Positions 61,188 through 64,000 of a stretch of DNA of 64,000 nucleotides are shown here, piece after piece. Source of the stretch: Alentia gelatinosa (Eukaryota; Annelida; Polychaeta; Phyllodocida; Polynoidae). How positions within the stretch are numbered: position 1 is the stretch's first letter; each line of letters opens with the position of its first letter. Under the pieces are notes generated by a model. That model was not told the DNA's origin and searched no databases. It was given only the letters and a program-made list of their open reading frames with translations. The stretch spans positions 88,599,801 through 88,663,800 of the forward strand of contig OX465582.1 in the NCBI GenBank assembly GCA_950022655.1, read 5' to 3'. Position numbers and translations under genes: made by a program.

Positions 61188-61412
61188 AGGGGTGGGGAGT
61201 GAGCTCAGTGGGTAATGCATTGGACTCGTAACGTCAAGGTTGTGGGTTCGAGTCCCATTGCAGCTTCTCTGCTCATTCACCCGCAGCAGTGGTAGAATTA
61301 CTTCTATATCAAAGGCCAGTCTTTCTCATATGATGTGTGAACTAAAAGAACTCTCACCTTGGTAGATGTGTAGGTGTGAGATTTCTACCTAAATTCATCT
61401 CTAATGTTTACA
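61188..61412 (+). mobile_element. tRNA-derived SINE with the best-preserved tRNA head
   Basis: GGGGAGTGAGCTCAGTGGGT (A box) and GGTTCGAGTCC (B box, 61247-61257) are intact. The anticodon-arm region GACTCGTAACGTC has CGT at the anticodon position. Other copies have TGT, so a tRNA-Thr origin is plausible. One internal unit and body follow. The GGACGTTAAAC tail is missing, so this copy is 3'-truncated. Confidence 0.8.
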
Positions 61413-61534
61413 CCCTGTACTGTTACCTTGTTTATAGTGAGGTATTATGCTCGTGAGTAGTATAGTAAAATGTGGGCAAGGAGATGGTTGTAGAGAGTAA
61501 CTTTTTCAGCCATATCTAAAGGCATTCATTTTGC

Positions 61535-61935
61535 GGATCCTGAAGATGCCTCCAGGAATTCCCCTGGTGAGTTCTGAAGATGCCTTGAGACATTCCCCTG
61601 GTGAGTCCTGAAGATGCCTCCAGGTATTCCCCTGGTGAGTCCTGAAGATGCCTCCAGGTATTCCCCTGGTGAGTCCTGAAGATGCCTCCAGGCATTCCCC
61701 TGGTGAGTTCTGAAGATGCCTCCAGGCATTCCCCTGGTGAGTTCTGAAGATGCCTCCAGGCATTCCCCTGTTGAGTCCTGAAGATACCTCCAGGCATTCC
61801 CCTGGTGAGTTCTGAAGATGCCTCCAGGCATTCCCCTGTTGAGTCCTGAAGATACCTCCAGGCATTCCCCTGGTGAGTCCTGAAGATGCCTCCAGGCATT
61901 CTCCTGGTGAGTCCTGAATATACCTCCATGCATTT
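61535..61935. repeat. 34-bp palindromic minisatellite (about 12 copies)
   Basis: The unit is GAAGATGCCTCCAGGCATTC followed by CCCTGGTGAGTCCT. GATGCCTCCAGGCATT is near-palindromic. Copies alternate between GAGTCCT and GAGTTCT types. Three open minus frames (119-183 codons) result from the lack of stops in the unit. Confidence 0.9.
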
Positions 61936-62007
61936 CTGGGGCATTTTGAACAAAAGACATGGAGCTAATAAGATGGGAGAGTCGGTCATTTCCCACATGC
62001 TAGTAAT

Positions 62008-62125
62008 GCCCGACGCGTCAGGAGAGGTGATAGAATCCGGTCGGTGAAATGCATACATATATATCACCGATTTTCACCGACCCGACTGATTCGTCGGGCG
62101 AAGGTAAAATCGGGCGTGACGATAC
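62008..62125. repeat. Fragment of the TTAA-flanked element family
   Basis: AATGCCCGACGCGTCAGGAG, TCACCGATTTTCACCGACCC and GATTCGTCGGGCGAAGGTAA correspond to 46318-46440 in reverse. The ends with AGCCTATAAGACACCG are not present. Confidence 0.6.
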
Positions 62126-62145
62126 CTTTTAAGCTGAATGTCCTG

Positions 62146-62251
62146 GCGTTTACACTAGACGATTATAGACGGCGATTCCTGAATTTTGCACCACCTGATG
62201 ACTTTCAGCTGTCAATGGTAAGATATCGGTACATATAAAAAGTGTAAACGC
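62146..62251. mobile_element. Small TIR MITE
   Basis: GCGTTTACACT (62146-62156) is perfectly inverted as AGTGTAAACGC (62241-62251). About 85 bp lie between. No target duplication is obvious and no second copy is in the window. Confidence 0.45.
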
Positions 62252-62504
62252 TTGAGGAATTCTTGGGTTGATGACTATTGCGTAAGGAGATATATTGGAA
62301 ATATATAAGTTTAAATTAGAAATGTCAGAGGTCAGCGGACGTGATAACATAACACCATATGCTCAGACGCAGCTCACCGGATGTTGTTACGTAACACCAT
62401 GTGACCAGACGGAGCAGCCGCGTGGGGCCAGGCACTTGCCGACCCACGCCCGCGCAGCTAGCACGCTTAACCGAAGAGCTCCCGGTACAACTTTACGCAG
62501 CATC

Positions 62505-62618
62505 ATGGCAGAAAAGAACGGTGACAGTGAATTTGAGTCGGCATCCGACTTTGATTTCACTGCATGGGCGAAAAGTGTTTGCCTGAAAAGGAAAACTACA
62601 GAGGCATTTTTTAAAAAA
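62505..62618 (+). CDS. Candidate 5' coding end of an unknown protein, truncated by a LINE
   Basis: ATG at 62505 in the context GCAGCATCATGGCAG opens MAEKNGDSEFESASDFDF, then TAWAKSVCLKRKTTEA. The stretch is acidic then basic, with a composition more protein-like than neighbouring frames and a CpG-richer leader (62400-62500). After about 35 codons the frame runs into the T-rich end of an antisense LINE (about 62608), which breaks it. Family unknown. It could be host or transposon-encoded, or chance. Confidence 0.25.
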
Positions 62619-63180
62619 ATACTTTATTTTACTTGGGTAGTACATCGGTACAAAGACCGTTCTGATCGCACCTCCCAACATGAGAGTTGACTTGATTCAT
62701 CTTCGTTTTCCTGTTTAACAAAGCATTTACGGTGATAATGACTTTATGTAGAAAATACAATTAAAAGGGTAACAGACTTTGCCAACAACCGCAAAGAGTT
62801 TTGGGTCAGGGTTATTTGAAACCAAGAGGTAATACTTGTTAAGAATAATAACACATATACAGCGAGACATGCCACCAAGTTCAAATAATAAAGTTCGAAA
62901 CAAATTTGTCACAACGAGAGAAAGGAAAAAAGATAATGCAACTGGTGCGTTTGAAGGGCTCTATTTGGAGGCCAACCATGTTCTATCTAACGAAATTTTG
63001 AGCTAAGGCCCAGGTCTTTTGATAAGTCTTGAATCCATTTAACGACTCTATATTACGGACCGCCACAGGAAGTGCGTTCCATGATATCGACCCTCTATAG
63101 ACGGTGCTGTTCGTGTACGATTACATAGTCGTCTGGTGTGAACTCCGGGTAAGAGTGATTGGGAGCACCCATATAACGAT
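62608..63180 (-). mobile_element. 5'-truncated LINE 3' end
   Basis: On the minus strand the ORF remnant (62983-63180) is followed by a roughly 375-bp 3' UTR. The UTR ends ACTACCCAAGTAAAATAAAG, TATTTTTTTAAAAA near 62608, with an AATAAAG signal-like string. All four LINE ends in the window point the same way. Confidence 0.6.
62983..63180 (-). pseudogene. LINE ORF2 C-terminus remnant
   Basis: Reading to the TAG at 62983-62985, the last residues include VYRGSISWNALPVAVRN, then FKTYQKTWALAQ. Upstream in the same frame are TRSSHQTTM, a TAA stop, then SYTNST. R-G-S-x-x-WN-x-LP is the characteristic LINE C-terminal block. The in-frame stop and loss of the polymerase domain make it non-functional. 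Confidence 0.65.
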
Positions 63181-63285
63181 TTGCGACCGACACCGAACGA
63201 GCTTCAACACCACAAAGTGAATAGAGAATACATGAGAGTGATTTGTGAGCAAACCGGAGCGATTTACACACGGACTCGGGTTCGG

Positions 63286-63379
63286 CCGGAAGTGAGGGCA
63301 GGCCGTTTCCGGTTCCGCCTAGTCTGCGCAGGCGTCATCAGCTATTCAGTATGCGCGCCGTGTCCACCAGATGGCGGTA
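63286..63379 (+). promoter_or_regulatory. Promoter-like cluster: ETS, NRF1-like and YY1/CTCF-like motifs
   Basis: CCGGAAGTG (63286-63294) and an inverted TTTCCGG (63306-63312) are ETS-type. TGCGCAGGCG (63325-63334) and ATGCGCGC (63351-63358) are NRF1-like. CCACCAGATGGCGGTA (63364-63379) fits both CTCF and YY1 (ATGGCGG) patterns. No TATA. The arrangement resembles TATA-less housekeeping promoters, but no downstream gene is confirmed. Confidence 0.35.
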
Positions 63380-63490
63380 GGAGTGCGTGACCAGGTCACA
63401 TGGTACTGTAATGTCGGCGAGGGAACTGTCCCTGAAATAGCCAAGTACGCCTGGAGGACCAAATACCCAGGATTACTCAGCATTAACAGG
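63371..63490 (+). CDS. Candidate first coding exon, unknown product
   Basis: The ATG inside the YY1-like motif starts MAVGVRDQVTWYCNVGEG, and the frame continues to SINR. A donor-like AACAG|GTGGGA lies at 63490/63491, just before a G-run. The position right after a promoter-like cluster favours an exon. The shortness and lack of homology I can recognise argue caution. The frame to 63556 beyond the donor is G-run read-through. Confidence 0.2.
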
Positions 63491-63609
63491 TGGGAGGGGG
63501 GGGGGGGGGGTCAAAGAGATGATGAAATAACTGCAAGTCATAGCTGGTGTTTCTAGTCCGTAGGCATATTATCTGCGGCCTCATTTAGGCTTTATTTTCT
63601 GGTGAATAA

Positions 63610-63705
63610 ACACACAATATTGACTGGTTTCAAATACAACCGGTCTTATGCTCCTAGGAGTTGACGTGTGGTAATATACGAGCGAATGCGAGGATATTAC
63701 ATAGA
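63610..63705 (+). mobile_element. HT-B head, right half missing
   Basis: ACACAATATTGACTGGTTTC, AAATACAACCGG, GCTCCTAGGAGTTGACGTGT, apex AATATACGAGCGAATGCGAG then GATATT. It stops at ACATAGAGG. Two ATATCCATAAAGTAAGGA phrases follow at 63719 and 63760. Confidence 0.65.
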
Positions 63706-63819
63706 GGCAGCAAGACAAATATCCATAAAGTAAGGACACCAATATACACAGCGAGGTGAATATCCATAAAGTGAGGATAGTAGCACCTAATGTGCCACAG
63801 CAGCATGACTGGGATCTGT

Positions 63820-64000
63820 CACTCTCTCACGCCTCCCCTGTTCCATGCCTTCCCTGTTTCACACCTGTGCTGTTCCACGCCTCCCCTGTTCCACACCTCC
63901 CTTATTCCATGCCTCCCCTGTTCCACACGTCTGATGTTCCATGTCCCCCTGTTCCATATCTCCCCTGTTCCATGTCTTTCCTGTTCCGCACCTTCCCAGC
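63820..64000. repeat. 16-bp CCTCCCCTGTTCCACA minisatellite
   Basis: About eleven units of GCCTCCCCTGTTCCAC with CACACCT/CATGCCT variants. The array runs off the window end, so its full size is unknown. Confidence 0.8.

Noticed and set aside
61506..62067. Three overlapping minus frames with GECLEASS/GNAWRHLQ repeats
   Set aside because: 34-bp satellite without stops; three shifted versions of the same repeat.

Overview
The window looks like intergenic chromosome from a marine invertebrate, most likely a lophotrochozoan and perhaps a mollusc. That guess rests on the repeats. The commonest is a tRNA-derived SINE whose 3' end reads GGACGTTAAAC followed by CAAAC repeats, a tail style I associate with molluscan SINEs. 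No gene identifies the organism. I see no intact protein-coding gene, no rRNA, no functional tRNA gene, no CRISPR array and no bacterial operon structure. The long open frames lie in tandem arrays whose period is a multiple of 3 or whose composition lacks stops.

Nearly all of the 64 kb is transposable elements, fold-back elements and minisatellites, many nested. The recurring families are named here for this report only. HT-A to HT-G are 'hairpin-plus-tail' elements. Each has a long imperfect hairpin (head), then a tail module bounded by an inverted pair of the type TTTATCTCACCCC ... GGGGTGAGATAA. Five families with unrelated arms (C, D, E, F, G) carry the same apical loop, close to TGAGGCGAAGCCGAGTGA. 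Families A and B carry a related CGAG-N6-CGAG apex and have tandemly amplified tails. I regard this as the most interesting system in the window. Other families are the tRNA-Thr-like SINE (including composite, internally amplified and tail-only forms), a second tRNA-like SINE, antisense LINE 3' ends with remnants of the reverse-transcriptase ORF C-terminus, several TIR elements or MITEs with readable target duplications, and unnamed dispersed repeats L, M, K, O, Q and R1.

Layout. 1-3.9 kb: SINE, paired fold-backs around an HT-E copy, a 34-bp satellite, HT-F and HT-B. 4.3-5.3 kb: HT-B tail array and head. 6.2-8 kb: minisatellites with a LINE inserted in one. 8.3-10.2 kb: a 1.87-kb TIR element inside repeat L. 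12-14 kb: HT-A copies, one split by L. 14.5-16 kb: a cluster of 'GACACACCAAGCG' MITEs. 16.7-23 kb: SINEs, L, M and HT copies. 24-27 kb: minisatellites and a CRE/E-box cluster. 27.4-31.4 kb: HT-B, a polypyrimidine tract, and a tandem duplication hit by different transposons in each copy. 32-37 kb: 63-bp and 39-bp minisatellites, a LINE remnant and a 0.6-kb TIR element. 37.8-46 kb: SINE arrays, a fold-back with a CTCF-like core, and a hAT-like MITE. 46-54 kb: TTAA-flanked palindromes, HT-B, C, D and F, and pogo-like MITEs. 55.4-59.5 kb: a 3.05-kb TIR element loaded with GC satellites, inserted in an HT-C copy that also contains a SINE. 59.6-64 kb: HT-E, HT-A, a 34-bp satellite, a LINE, and two weak candidate first exons beside promoter-like motifs.

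Possible host function is limited to three motif clusters (24.63-24.79, 54.52-54.67 and 63.29-63.38 kb) and two short coding candidates near 62.5 and 63.4 kb. All are low confidence. Boundaries were placed by eye and may be off by several bases unless a target duplication is cited.
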